Shown here piece by piece: positions 17,809-26,541 of a stretch of DNA of 64,000 bases. The translations under genes were made by a program, and so were the position numbers. The stretch lies in NCBI RefSeq assembly GCF_003350475.1, contig NZ_QQAV01000008.1:32409-96408 (forward strand). The letters are read 5' to 3'. Source of the DNA: Pseudacidovorax intermedius. GTDB lineage: Bacteria > Pseudomonadota > Gammaproteobacteria > Burkholderiales > Burkholderiaceae_C. Position 1 is the stretch's first letter. Every line of letters begins with the position of its first letter. Under the pieces are notes generated by a model that saw only the letters and a program-made list of their open reading frames with translations, did not search any database and was not told the origin of the DNA.

Positions 17809-20800
17809 TCAGTAGGAATAGGACAGCGTCATGAACAGGCCCTTGGCCCGGTCGGCGTCGCCACCCAGGCGGGCGCGGTACTGCAGGCTCAGGTCGGCAT
17901 GCGAGCGCTGGGCGTTGTAGCGGTCCTCGTTGAGCCAGTAGCGCAGGTTGACGCCGATGCCGGCGCCGGCGGACCAGCTGCTGCCGTTGCCCGCCAGCGC
18001 GAAGCTGCTGGCGCCGGCCAGCGGCACGCCGCTGACGCGCGCCTGCGTCGAGTACCAGTCGGCCGCCAGCGTGACGTGCGGGAACACCACCAGACGGTCG
18101 CTGTACGAGGTCAGGAAGCTGCGGCCCACGCGCACTTCGCCGGCCGCGAAGCCCTGGCCGCGGCGCAGGCGTCCGTTGCCGGTGGCGAGCGTGTTGCCCG
18201 AGGCATCGCGCTCGGTGTAGTCCACGCCATGGTCCAGCAGCGTGTAGCCGGCCTGTACATAGCCTTCCATCGTGTACCAGCTGGGCTTGTCCAGCCGCAG
18301 TGCGGTGCCCTCGTAGAAGCCGTAGAGCATGTAGGCCTGCCAGCCACCCGAGGCCTTGCCACCCTGGTAGTCGATGGTGGCGGCCTGGCTGTTGAGCGCG
18401 CAGCGCACCGAGGCCGGCCCGGCGTTGATGGCACCCGAGCGCGTGGCCGTGCCCAGCAGGAACTGACGCTCGATGCCGAAGGTGAGGTTGGTGCCGGCAT
18501 CGGGCGTGAAGCGCGCACCGATGGCGCCCACGGTCGACGGCCAGCCCGAGGCGCTGTTGAAGGTGCCCTGGCTCACGGTTGTCGTGCCGCCGCAGGGGTT
18601 GTCCACCACCTGCGCGCCGGTCACCGTATTGCCGCTGTGCAGCGTGTTCGACAGCCGGCCATACACCTCGAAGGTGCGGTTGCTGCTGTTGAGGAATTCC
18701 GGCGGGCGCCAGTAGGCCTCGACCGTGCTGAAGGTGGCATTGCCCGGCACCGAGATCGGCTGGCCCGCCAGGGCGTTGGACGGCGAGCGCGCGCCGCGGT
18801 AGCCCACCGAGGCGTTGACGCCCCATTCGCGCGAGAAGTTGGCGATGGCGCTGCGGGTGTCGAAGCGCTGCTGCTTGTCGAGCGTGAGCTTGCCGGCATC
18901 GGCATCGTCGATGGCCTGGCGCAGCATGGCCGCGGCGGCCGGCCGGTTGCCGACGGCCGCCGTGGCATAGGCCTCGTCCAGCACGTTGGTCTCGGGGGCC
19001 TCGCCGGTGCTGCGCGCGGCCACGAAGTCCTGCAGCGACAGGTCGTACTGCTTGCGCGCGCCATAGAGGTAGGCGCGTTGGCGCAGCAGCCCGGCGTCCT
19101 GCGGCTTGGCGGCCAGGGCGGTGTTGAGGCGGTCCATGGCCTCCTGCTGCTCCTGTGCGTTGCCGGAGGCCAGCGTGGTGGTCAGCAGGTTCTGGTTGGC
19201 TTCGCTGTCCGGCTGCTCGGCCACGGCACGGCGGGCCAGGGCGATGGCCTTGGGGTATTCCTGCCGGCCATAGGCGGCATAGGCGCGGCTGGCGGGGCTG
19301 TCGGTGCCCGGGTCGTCCCAGGGCGCCAGTTCGCAGACGGTGCCGTAGGGCGTGTCGCGGCACAGCTGCAGCGGCGCATGCGTCTCCAGGCTGTTGTCCG
19401 CATCGCTCCCCCAGCCGGCGAAGCGGCTGGCGCGCTTGAGCCGTGCCTGCGCCTGGGCGTCGTCCGCGGGCAGCGGTGCGACGAGGGCGCGGGCGCGATC
19501 GGGCTGGTCGGCCGCCAGCGCCAGGTCGGCGCCGATCAGCCGGGCATTGCGACGCTGGTCGTCGGTGATCCAGTCCAGCGCCAGCACCTCGTCGATGTCC
19601 TGCTGCGCGGCGGCGGTCTCGCCCAGCGACTGGCGCAGGTAGGCGCGCAGCAGCTGCACGCCGGTGTTCTCGTCGTCGGCCGACAGCGCCTCGGTGGCGG
19701 CCTTCTCGGCCGCGGCGTCGTCGCGCATGGCCTGCAGCACACCGATGAGCAGCATGCGGTGGCTGGCCACGTCGGGCGCGATGCGCACCGCATCGCGCGC
19801 CTCGGCCAGCGCCTCGCGGTTGCGGCCTTTGTTGAGGGCGGCGTAGGCGGCCTGGGCGTGCAGGTTGGCGATCTGCTGCCGGGCCAGGCGCATGCGGGCC
19901 ATGATCGCGTCCTTGTTGGGCGCGCCCAGGGCCATGGCCACGTTGCCGTACTGCACCACGTCGTCGTAGCGCTGCTGGTTCTCCAGCGCGTTGAGCCACA
20001 GCAGCGTCCATGGACCCTGGCTGGGATCGATGCGCACCGCCTGCTCGGCCAGCTTGGCGGCCTCGGCGTACTTGCCGTCGTTGTAGAGGGTGTAGGCCTC
20101 GGTGGCGATGGGAAAGCCGCGGCGATAGGCCTCGGTGGGGGCGGCGCCGGTGCCGGCGGGCGCCGGGCGCAGGTTGACCAGCGCGGCCTGCAGCTCGGGG
20201 CTGCCGTGGCCCTGCGCGATGGCCTGCGCGGCGCTGCGCTCGGCCTCGTCCAGGCGGCCGAGCTTCTGCAACGTGTAGACGCGCAGCAGCTGCAGGCGCG
20301 GCACGTCCGGCCGCAGCTTGAGGGCCGCGTCGGCGCGCTCCAGGGCCAGGGCATACCGGCCCTGGTTGTAGGCGCGGTAGCCCTGCGCGGCCAGGCGCCA
20401 GGCGGTGCCGCGCAGGCGGTTGCCGCCGCGGCTCGCGCGGCCGGTGCGGGGGCCGGACGCACGCGCGGCCGGCGCCGCGCGGCGCTCGCCGGGCCGCACG
20501 AACTGCGCGGGCGCGTCGGGCGAGGGCGGCTCCTGCAGTTGCGCCAGGTCCAGCCGCGTGGGGATCGTCGGCAGACGTCGGGCGCCGGCACCCAGCACCA
20601 CGTCGGGGCCACCGGGCGGGAACGGCCCCTGCGGCGGCGCCGGCGGCGGCGCGCCGCCGATCTGCATCAGCGGATCGGCGTCGGCGGAGGAGGGCAGGCC
20701 GCGCGGCTCGATGCGCGCCATGCGCACCATGGCCAGGCTGTCGCCCGACAGGCGCCGGCGCCAGCCGGGCAGCTCGGCCATCTGCAGGGCGTCCTGCGGG

Positions 20801-21015
20801 GTTTCGGGCGAGGGCGTGGGCGTAGGGGCGGGCTGCCCGCCGGCCGTGGCCGTCTCGGGCAGCGCGAGCCGCCACGCGACGCGCAACTGGACGCCGGTGT
20901 CCTGCCCGGCAGGTACCTCGGCGGCGAGGGGCGCGACCGAGGCCAGGGCCGGCATCACCGGCCAGGCCGCGGCCAGGGCCATCGCCAGCGTGGCTTTGCG
21001 GTGCAGCGGTTTCAT
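17809..21015 (-). CDS. NfrA-like TPR outer-membrane exopolysaccharide export protein
   Basis: A 1068-residue exported protein with a signal peptide (about 1-25), a long proline/alanine-rich linker (about 60-200), a helical tetratricopeptide-like region (about 200-680) and a C-terminal beta-rich domain ending in FMTLSYSY. The aromatic C-terminus is typical of outer-membrane barrels. The C-terminal part resembles NfrA, the phage N4 adsorption protein, and the layout parallels BcsC/PgaA-type polysaccharide secretins. It overlaps the synthase gene by 4 bp (ATGA). Predicted role: periplasmic scaffold plus pore that exports the polymer made by the NfrB-like protein. Confidence 0.82.
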   Translation of the reverse strand: MKPLHRKATLAMALAAAWPVMPALASVAPLAAEVPAGQDTGVQLRVAWRLALPETATAGGQPAPTPTPSPETPQDALQMAELPGWRRRLSGDSLAMVRMARIEPRGLPSSADADPLMQIGGAPPPAPPQGPFPPGGPDVVLGAGARRLPTIPTRLDLAQLQEPPSPDAPAQFVRPGERRAAPAARASGPRTGRASRGGNRLRGTAWRLAAQGYRAYNQGRYALALERADAALKLRPDVPRLQLLRVYTLQKLGRLDEAERSAAQAIAQGHGSPELQAALVNLRPAPAGTGAAPTEAYRRGFPIATEAYTLYNDGKYAEAAKLAEQAVRIDPSQGPWTLLWLNALENQQRYDDVVQYGNVAMALGAPNKDAIMARMRLARQQIANLHAQAAYAALNKGRNREALAEARDAVRIAPDVASHRMLLIGVLQAMRDDAAAEKAATEALSADDENTGVQLLRAYLRQSLGETAAAQQDIDEVLALDWITDDQRRNARLIGADLALAADQPDRARALVAPLPADDAQAQARLKRASRFAGWGSDADNSLETHAPLQLCRDTPYGTVCELAPWDDPGTDSPASRAYAAYGRQEYPKAIALARRAVAEQPDSEANQNLLTTTLASGNAQEQQEAMDRLNTALAAKPQDAGLLRQRAYLYGARKQYDLSLQDFVAARSTGEAPETNVLDEAYATAAVGNRPAAAAMLRQAIDDADAGKLTLDKQQRFDTRSAIANFSREWGVNASVGYRGARSPSNALAGQPISVPGNATFSTVEAYWRPPEFLNSSNRTFEVYGRLSNTLHSGNTVTGAQVVDNPCGGTTTVSQGTFNSASGWPSTVGAIGARFTPDAGTNLTFGIERQFLLGTATRSGAINAGPASVRCALNSQAATIDYQGGKASGGWQAYMLYGFYEGTALRLDKPSWYTMEGYVQAGYTLLDHGVDYTERDASGNTLATGNGRLRRGQGFAAGEVRVGRSFLTSYSDRLVVFPHVTLAADWYSTQARVSGVPLAGASSFALAGNGSSWSAGAGIGVNLRYWLNEDRYNAQRSHADLSLQYRARLGGDADRAKGLFMTLSYSY

Positions 21016-22709
21016 GCGGGTGCCTGTTGTTGGGTGTGGGTTTCGAGGCCGACGAACTGCGAGTCGTTCTCCTGGAAGGCGATGGCCTCGTCGAGGGTGG
21101 CGTCGTCCAGCCAGCCGTTGTCCACCAGGATGGCGCCCAGCGGTCGGCGCGACTGCGCCTGCAGGCGCAGCGCGGCTTCCAGGTGCTCGGGGTCGATGGC
21201 GCGCCAGGACAGCAGCAGCTCGCCCAGCCGCTGGCGCGTCTGCACCAGGTGGTCGTCGGAGGGAAAGTCGTGCATGGTCTTGTCCCAGACCAGCCGCGTG
21301 CCGAAGAGCTTGTGCGACAGGAACAGGCGCCAGGCCCGGGCCGCGGCGGCGGCATTGATGAAGTTGCCCACCACCATGCGCGGCACCGACAGCAGGCCGT
21401 GCTCCCAGCCGTACATGTGGGTCACGAACCAGGCCCGCTGCAGCACGCGCCACAGCAGCAGGACGCCGTTGATGGCCATCACCGTCACCACCCAGCTGCC
21501 CGGATGCAGCAGCGGCGGGTAGTGCACCGTGAACCAGCCGAACTCGTAGGCCAGGAAGAACAGCATGAAGTTCAGCACCAGCAGATAGCCCAGCATGGCG
21601 ACGAAGGACGTCACCAACCCCTTGCGGTCACGGTAGAGCAGGTACTTGGCGGCGAGCGAGCCGCGCCAGCCCACCTGCTCCCAGCCCTGAAAGCCGATGC
21701 CCAGCGTCCAGCGGGCCTTCTGCCGGTAGGCGGTGCGGAAGGTGTCGGGAAAGAACTCGCGCACGCCCAGCGGCATGCGCAGCGCATGCACCTTCTCGCC
21801 GCCCAGCCCGAACCATTTGGTGCGGCGCGTCACGTAGTCCACCTCGAAGCGGCCGAAGATCTGCTTCATGCCCAGCTGGCCCAGGCGGTTGCCGATGTCG
21901 TAGTCCTCGGTCAGGCTGTCGACGTTGAAGGGCTGGTTCTGCGTGGCCTCGGCCAGGGTGTGCAGGGCCCGGAGCGAGAAGCAGGTGCCCACGCCAGCCG
22001 ACGGCACGGTGCCGGCGAGGCTCTCGCGCACCACCAGGTCCTTGCTGTGCCATTCGGCGAACTCGTCCATGTAGGTGCCGGCCACCAGCTCGAACCAGTG
22101 GCGCTCCAGCGAGGTCACGGGCAGCTGGATGAAGTCCATCCTCGGCAGCAGGTAGTTGTAGTACTTGAGCTCCAGCGGGTGGAGCACGTCCTCGCTGTCG
22201 TGCAGCACCACGCCCGCAAAGCGCTGGCCGGTGGACTTCTCGTACTTGAAGACGGCCTGCACCACCCAGTTGAGACAGTCGGCCTTGCAGGTGGGGCCGT
22301 CGTGCGGCACTTCCACGCGCACCAGGTGGCGGTAGCGCCGGCGCATGCGCTCCACCTCCTCGATGGTGCGCGCGTCGTTGCGGTAGGTTCCCACGAAGAT
22401 GGCGTAGTCGCGGTACTCCAGCGTCGAGACCATGTTGGCCAGCATGGGCGCGATCACGTCGTACTCGTGCCACGCCGGGATCATGATGGCCATGGGCTGC
22501 TCTGCGCGTTCGCGCAGCTGCGCCACCGACAGCGGCGCATAGCGCCGCCGCACGGTCAGCGCGCGCCAGGCTTCGCGCACCCAGTACCAGAGGTCGATGA
22601 ACAGGTCATCCAGGCCGGAGATCAGCACCAGCACCGCGACGGTCGCCGTCAGCACCTCCAGCAGGTGGTAGTAGTCGGCCGCCAGGTACGGCCAGTAGAG
22701 CGAGTCCAT
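21012..22709 (-). CDS. NfrB-like family 2 glycosyltransferase with C-terminal c-di-GMP-binding MshEN domain
   Basis: A 565-residue inner-membrane polysaccharide synthase: an N-terminal hydrophobic hairpin (about 10-45), a GT2 domain with HDSEDVLHP and the acidic TED of SLTEDYDIG, then QKARW (the QxxRW processivity motif), and further transmembrane segments. Residues 494-517 and 523-546 are two 24-residue MshEN motifs (starting RLGELLL and PLGAILV, each ending in Gln), the known c-di-GMP-binding signature. E. coli NfrB makes a ManNAc-containing glycan with WecB-supplied UDP-ManNAc under c-di-GMP control, and wecB is in this operon. Start: ATG at 22709; the frame is open upstream but the hydrophobic start fits here. 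Confidence 0.9.
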   Translation of the reverse strand: MDSLYWPYLAADYYHLLEVLTATVAVLVLISGLDDLFIDLWYWVREAWRALTVRRRYAPLSVAQLRERAEQPMAIMIPAWHEYDVIAPMLANMVSTLEYRDYAIFVGTYRNDARTIEEVERMRRRYRHLVRVEVPHDGPTCKADCLNWVVQAVFKYEKSTGQRFAGVVLHDSEDVLHPLELKYYNYLLPRMDFIQLPVTSLERHWFELVAGTYMDEFAEWHSKDLVVRESLAGTVPSAGVGTCFSLRALHTLAEATQNQPFNVDSLTEDYDIGNRLGQLGMKQIFGRFEVDYVTRRTKWFGLGGEKVHALRMPLGVREFFPDTFRTAYRQKARWTLGIGFQGWEQVGWRGSLAAKYLLYRDRKGLVTSFVAMLGYLLVLNFMLFFLAYEFGWFTVHYPPLLHPGSWVVTVMAINGVLLLWRVLQRAWFVTHMYGWEHGLLSVPRMVVGNFINAAAAARAWRLFLSHKLFGTRLVWDKTMHDFPSDDHLVQTRQRLGELLLSWRAIDPEHLEAALRLQAQSRRPLGAILVDNGWLDDATLDEAIAFQENDSQFVGLETHTQQQAPA

Positions 22710-22829
22710 GCTTGGAAAGTGCCTCAGCGCAACACGCTGGCCGAGCGCAGCACCACCCCCTGCCAGCATCCGCAGAGCCGGGCGCCGGCGCGCAAGAAGC
22801 GGCCGCGGAGCAGGCCACGCGCAGGCACC

Positions 22830-22907
22830 CGCGGAACTGGCTTTGCCAGGCCGCCGGGTGCGCCCCCTTCAGGGGGGGGGCGGAGCGCGCAGCGCGCAGC
22901 CTGGGGG
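22830..22907. repeat. GC-rich hairpin repeat with G9 tract between bcsB-like and nfrB-like genes
   Basis: The 198-bp gap between the two genes holds no reading frame of interest. Its right part contains CGCCCCC-TTCA-GGGGG at 22861 onward, a strong hairpin with a run of nine G, flanked by alternating GCGCGC and ending at the bcsB-like stop. I recognise this style of intergenic element from Comamonadaceae genomes, where similar copies follow many genes; copy number cannot be checked here. It may stabilise mRNA or attenuate transcription inside the operon. Confidence 0.5.
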
Positions 22908-25103
22908 TCACTTGTTCCGGTCATGGCGACGCTTCAGGCGATGGGCGATCACGAAGAGCAGCAGCAGTGCCAGCAGCGCGAAGGCGATCACCGGCACGCC
23001 CCACGACAGATGGCGGCGCCATTCGGCCAGGAAGCCGGAGTCTTCGGGCGCGGCATCGCTGTTGGCGGCCGTGCTGCCGTCGGACCAGGCCACCGGACCC
23101 TCATCGCCCAGCACGGCCAGGTCGCCGCGGTTGAGCACGAAGGGCTTGCCCAGCGCCGGCTGCGTGCCCAGCACCTGGTAGACCAGGCCGTACTGGCCGT
23201 GGCTGCTGGCCACCTCGATGGCGCTGGCCTGGCTCAGGCCGCCGACATCCAGCCAGGGCGACTGCTTGCCGTTGATGCGCAGGTGGCCGTCCTTGACGGA
23301 CACGCGGGCGTTGGCCCCGTCGACCGGAACCTGCAGCGCCAGGAAGGGGCGGGCGGGGTTGAAGGCACCCTGGCCCTGCACCACCAGCTCGGCGCGCACG
23401 GGGCTCACGCCGGCAGCGGCGGCGATGCGCACGACGCGCGGCAGCGTGGCGATGGCATCGGCCAGGTAGGACTCGGGCACCGCCACCTGCGGGTGGTAGG
23501 CCATCAGCGGCAGCAGGCCGACGAAGGTGCCGTCGGGCTTGGCGTCGCCGGTGCGCAGGGCGGTGGTGCGCAGCACCTGGACCGGGTAGGGCTGGGGCGC
23601 CTCGTTGCAACCGTCGTAGTAGGGCTGGCGCTGGATGGCCACGCGCAGCACGTTGTTCAGGCCCAGCACATAGCTGGGCACGCGGGCGTCGATGCGCTCG
23701 GGATGGCCGTCGGCATTGAGCCGGCGCGCGCCCAGCAGCGTGTCGTTCCAGTAGATCGTGGCCACCGGCGCGGAGCGGCCCGCGCTGGGCGACACGGCCA
23801 GGTCCACGGCGATGTCGGTGGGCAGGCGGCCGTCGGCCGACAGCGCGGCCAGCGGCATGGTGACGGTCCAGTCGCCCTTGGCGAGCACGTCGAAGTTGGG
23901 ATTGGTTCCGCCCCATTGCGTCGGGTGGATCACCGTGCGGCTGGTGGCCTCGGCCTGGTCGGCCTTGTCGATCACCGCATTGCGGCCGATCAGCACGTTG
24001 CGCCACGCATCGGCGAAGGCACCGGCGGCCTGCGCACCGGCGTCCTCGGCCAGCACGATCACGGGGCGGGCGCCCAGCGTGGCCAGGCGCACCATGTGCG
24101 AGGGCATGCCGTCGGCGGCCAGCGCCGTCTGGCGGCCGCGCCAGTCGGACAGGGCACGCGCGGCGTCGGCATCGCCATTGAGCTGCGCGGCCAGCGCATC
24201 GAGCGCGGCATTCATCTGCTGGCGCAACGGGGCGTCCATCACGAGCAGGTCGCCCGTGGCGGCGCCGGAGCCCAGCACCATCAGCGCGCCCACCTCGGCC
24301 GCGTCGCGGATCTGGTGGCGGGCCTCGCCGGCGGCCAGGCCCGAGAAGGCGGGCAGGCCGGCCAGCGCGGGCGGAATCTGCCAGCCCTGGGTGTCGACGC
24401 TGTCGCCCACCGCGGGGAAGCTGCGCACGTTGATCTGGCGGCCGGCCTGTTCCATGGCCAGGCCGATGCGCCAGGCGCTGTCGTAGGCGCCCTTGGACAG
24501 GCGCTTGCCGGCCACGATCATCGTGGGCCTGGCGGGCAGGGCCACCCAGGCGTCGGCCAGGTCGGTCAGGGCGCCGCTGGTGAAGCGGTAGGTGAAGCGG
24601 GTGTCGGGCTCGACCGCCAGCACGTTGCCCGACGGCCGCTCGTAGGCGCAGATGCGCTCGGGCGAGTTGTTGATCCAGCTGACGCCCAGGCGCAGGAAGC
24701 CGTCGACGATGGTGCGGGTGTCCACCTTCAGCGTCTGGCTGGCGTCGCCTTCGGCTGTGTCCACGCGGGTGGCGTAGCCGGGCCGGCCGTTGACGGCCAG
24801 CGTCATGGAGGTGCGGGCCTCCTCGGGCTTGTAGTAGCGGCCGCGGAAGTCGATGCCGGCATCGGCGATGGCCACCCTGCGCGGCACCGGCAGGTAGAAC
24901 TCCTGCTTGGCGTCGAAGCCGGTGAGCAGCACCGTGCGGGTGATGCCAAGGTCGGCCAGCGTGAAGCTGCGCGTGACCCAGGTCTCGCCCTGCAGTCGCT
25001 GCAGGGCGTCGCCCGCAGGACTGGCCAGGGCGGCCACGGGGGCCAGCAGGCCGACCCCGAGGACCAGCGGAAGAGGGCGAAGGAGGCGATGGGGCAGTCT
25101 CAT
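22908..25103 (-). CDS. BcsB-like periplasmic polysaccharide synthase partner
   Basis: A 731-residue exported protein with a signal peptide (about 1-27), a long beta-rich periplasmic region and a single C-terminal membrane helix (VPVIAFALLALLLLFVIAHR) followed by a basic tail. This matches BcsB, the periplasmic subunit that guides cellulose out of BcsA. Segments such as GFDAKQEFYLPVPRRV and EFYLPVP-like strand repeats are BcsB-like. No cellulose synthase BcsA is present, so the partner is probably the NfrB-like synthase downstream. It overlaps the wecB stop by 4 bp (ATGA). Finding a BcsB-like protein in an nfr-type operon is unusual compared with E. coli nfrAB. Confidence 0.8.
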   Translation of the reverse strand: MRLPHRLLRPLPLVLGVGLLAPVAALASPAGDALQRLQGETWVTRSFTLADLGITRTVLLTGFDAKQEFYLPVPRRVAIADAGIDFRGRYYKPEEARTSMTLAVNGRPGYATRVDTAEGDASQTLKVDTRTIVDGFLRLGVSWINNSPERICAYERPSGNVLAVEPDTRFTYRFTSGALTDLADAWVALPARPTMIVAGKRLSKGAYDSAWRIGLAMEQAGRQINVRSFPAVGDSVDTQGWQIPPALAGLPAFSGLAAGEARHQIRDAAEVGALMVLGSGAATGDLLVMDAPLRQQMNAALDALAAQLNGDADAARALSDWRGRQTALAADGMPSHMVRLATLGARPVIVLAEDAGAQAAGAFADAWRNVLIGRNAVIDKADQAEATSRTVIHPTQWGGTNPNFDVLAKGDWTVTMPLAALSADGRLPTDIAVDLAVSPSAGRSAPVATIYWNDTLLGARRLNADGHPERIDARVPSYVLGLNNVLRVAIQRQPYYDGCNEAPQPYPVQVLRTTALRTGDAKPDGTFVGLLPLMAYHPQVAVPESYLADAIATLPRVVRIAAAAGVSPVRAELVVQGQGAFNPARPFLALQVPVDGANARVSVKDGHLRINGKQSPWLDVGGLSQASAIEVASSHGQYGLVYQVLGTQPALGKPFVLNRGDLAVLGDEGPVAWSDGSTAANSDAAPEDSGFLAEWRRHLSWGVPVIAFALLALLLLFVIAHRLKRRHDRNK

Positions 25104-26275
25104 GCGAAGTCCAGGCTCGGAACGGAAGCGGGTTGGAGGGGCGGGGGTGCGAACTCGGCCACGGGGCGGCCGCACAGCGCATCGACGATGCGGCGGCAGG
25201 CGTGGCCGTCGCCGTAGGGGTTGCCGCGGCGGCCGATTTCGGCATACGCGTCCGCGTCGTCCAGCAGGCGGCGGGCGGCGCGCAGGATGCGCTCGGGCGC
25301 GGTGCCCACCAGGTGCGCGGTGCCGGCGGCCACGGCCTCGGGGCGCTCGGTCACATCGCGCATCACCAGCACGGGCTTGCCGAGGTGGGGCGCCTCTTCC
25401 TGCACGCCGCCGGAGTCGGTCAGGATCAGGTGGGCGCGCCGCATCAGCCAGATGAAGTCCAGGTAGCCCACCGGCTCGATCAGGTGGACGTTGGGCAGGC
25501 CGTGCAGCAGCTGCATGACGACGCCGCGCACGTTGGGATTCATGTGCACCGGGTAGACGACCTCCACGTCATCGCGCAGCGCCAGCTCGCGCAGGGCGGC
25601 GCAGATGTTGCGGAAGCCCTCGCCGAAGTTCTCGCGCCGGTGGCCGGTGACCAGCACCAGCCGGCGCCCGGGCGTGAGCCACGCATAGCGGCCAGAGACG
25701 GTGGCCGACAGTGCCGGGTCGGCATCCAGCCGTGCCAGCGTCGCGGCCAGCGCGTCGATGACGGTGTTGCCTGTCACCCAGGCCCGCCCGCCCAGGTGTT
25801 CGCGCCGCAGGGCGTCGCGGGCGGCGGGCGTGGGGGCGAACATCCATTCGCTCATCACATCGACGACGCGGCGGTTCATCTCCTCGGGGAAGGGCGCCTT
25901 CATGTCGCCGCTGCGCAGACCCGCCTCCACATGGCCGACCGGAATGCGCAGGTGGAAGGCCGCCAGGGCGCAGGCGGCGGCCGTGGTGGTGTCGCCGTGC
26001 ACCAGCACGCAGTCGGGACGCAGCTCGCGCAGCACCTCGTCCATGCGCGTCGTGAGCCGCGCGCTGAGCTGGTTGAGCGTCTGGTCGGGCTGCATCACGT
26101 CCAGGTCGCGGTCGGCCTTCAGGCCGAAAAGCCCCATGGCCTGCGCCAGCATTTCGCGGTGCTGTCCGGTGATGCACAGGGTGCTGCGCAGCTGGGGCTC
26201 CGCGGCCAGCGCGGACACCAGGGGCGCCATCTTGATGGCTTCGGGGCGGGTTCCAAAAATCGAGAGGACGTGCAT
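25100..26275 (-). CDS. wecB: UDP-N-acetylglucosamine 2-epimerase (non-hydrolysing)
   Basis: A 391-residue cytoplasmic enzyme that interconverts UDP-GlcNAc and UDP-ManNAc. Family motifs are FGTRPEAIKMAP at the start, VHGDTTT, HVEAGLRSGD, PEEMNRRVVD, TGHRRENFGEGF and TDSGGVQEEAP. Length and motifs match WecB. It is the first gene of the minus-strand polysaccharide operon, so it most likely supplies UDP-ManNAc to the NfrB-like synthase. Its ATG at 26275 follows a leader holding two GTTAAC-type repeats that may control the operon. Confidence 0.95.
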   Translation of the reverse strand: MHVLSIFGTRPEAIKMAPLVSALAAEPQLRSTLCITGQHREMLAQAMGLFGLKADRDLDVMQPDQTLNQLSARLTTRMDEVLRELRPDCVLVHGDTTTAAACALAAFHLRIPVGHVEAGLRSGDMKAPFPEEMNRRVVDVMSEWMFAPTPAARDALRREHLGGRAWVTGNTVIDALAATLARLDADPALSATVSGRYAWLTPGRRLVLVTGHRRENFGEGFRNICAALRELALRDDVEVVYPVHMNPNVRGVVMQLLHGLPNVHLIEPVGYLDFIWLMRRAHLILTDSGGVQEEAPHLGKPVLVMRDVTERPEAVAAGTAHLVGTAPERILRAARRLLDDADAYAEIGRRGNPYGDGHACRRIVDALCGRPVAEFAPPPLQPASVPSLDFA

Positions 26276-26365
26276 CGGAAGGCGGAAAGCGCGCCCTGGC
26301 CACCGGCGCCTGGACGCGCGGGGGAGGCTGCGTCGCGGGGCGCCGTGACATCAACGGCACGGACT

Positions 26366-26381
26366 GTTAACTTTAGTTAAC
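26366..26381. promoter_or_regulatory. GTTAAC-N4-GTTAAC box 1 upstream of wecB
   Basis: Two GTTAAC hexamers separated by the AT-only spacer TTTA, a direct repeat with 10-bp period. It lies about 90 bp upstream of the wecB ATG. The pattern of hexamer repeats one helical turn apart is typical of sites bound by OmpR/PhoB-type response regulators, but no specific regulator can be named. A GCCGTGACA word is repeated at 26342-26350 and 26392-26400, on either side of this box. Confidence 0.55.
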
Positions 26382-26439
26382 GATGGTATCGGCCGTGACA
26401 GACAAGACGCCGACCTGAGCACCGAAAAGTCGCTGAAAT

Positions 26440-26455
26440 GTGAACTATTGTTAAC
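26440..26455. promoter_or_regulatory. GTGAAC-N4-GTTAAC box 2 upstream of wecB
   Basis: A second copy of the same architecture (GTGAAC, AT-only spacer TATT, GTTAAC), 74 bp from box 1 centre to centre, close to seven helical turns. Two such AT-rich repeats in a GC-rich leader, upstream of a c-di-GMP-linked polysaccharide operon, suggest cooperative binding by one regulator. The rest of 26276-26687 holds no gene apart from the terminator described separately. Confidence 0.55.
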
Positions 26456-26541
26456 TGTGGCCGAGCGTCGCTGCGCTTTCCCAGCGGAGCCTGACTCGCC
26501 GCGCACCCTGGCCATGCGGCCGAGGGCACGCGGCAAAGCAA

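Noticed and set aside
17620..25217. Very long open frames on the plus strand opposite the NfrA-like, NfrB-like and BcsB-like genes
   Set aside because: They are Gly/Arg/Ala/His-rich shadow frames caused by high GC at third codon positions. They lack domains, signal peptides and ribosome sites, while the opposite strand encodes coherent families.
26366..26455. GTTAAC boxes as FleQ or ArcA sites
   Set aside because: The sequence differs from the FleQ consensus (GTCAATAAATTGAC), and ArcA is not expected in this bacterial group. Only the 10-bp direct-repeat layout is shared with OmpR-type sites.
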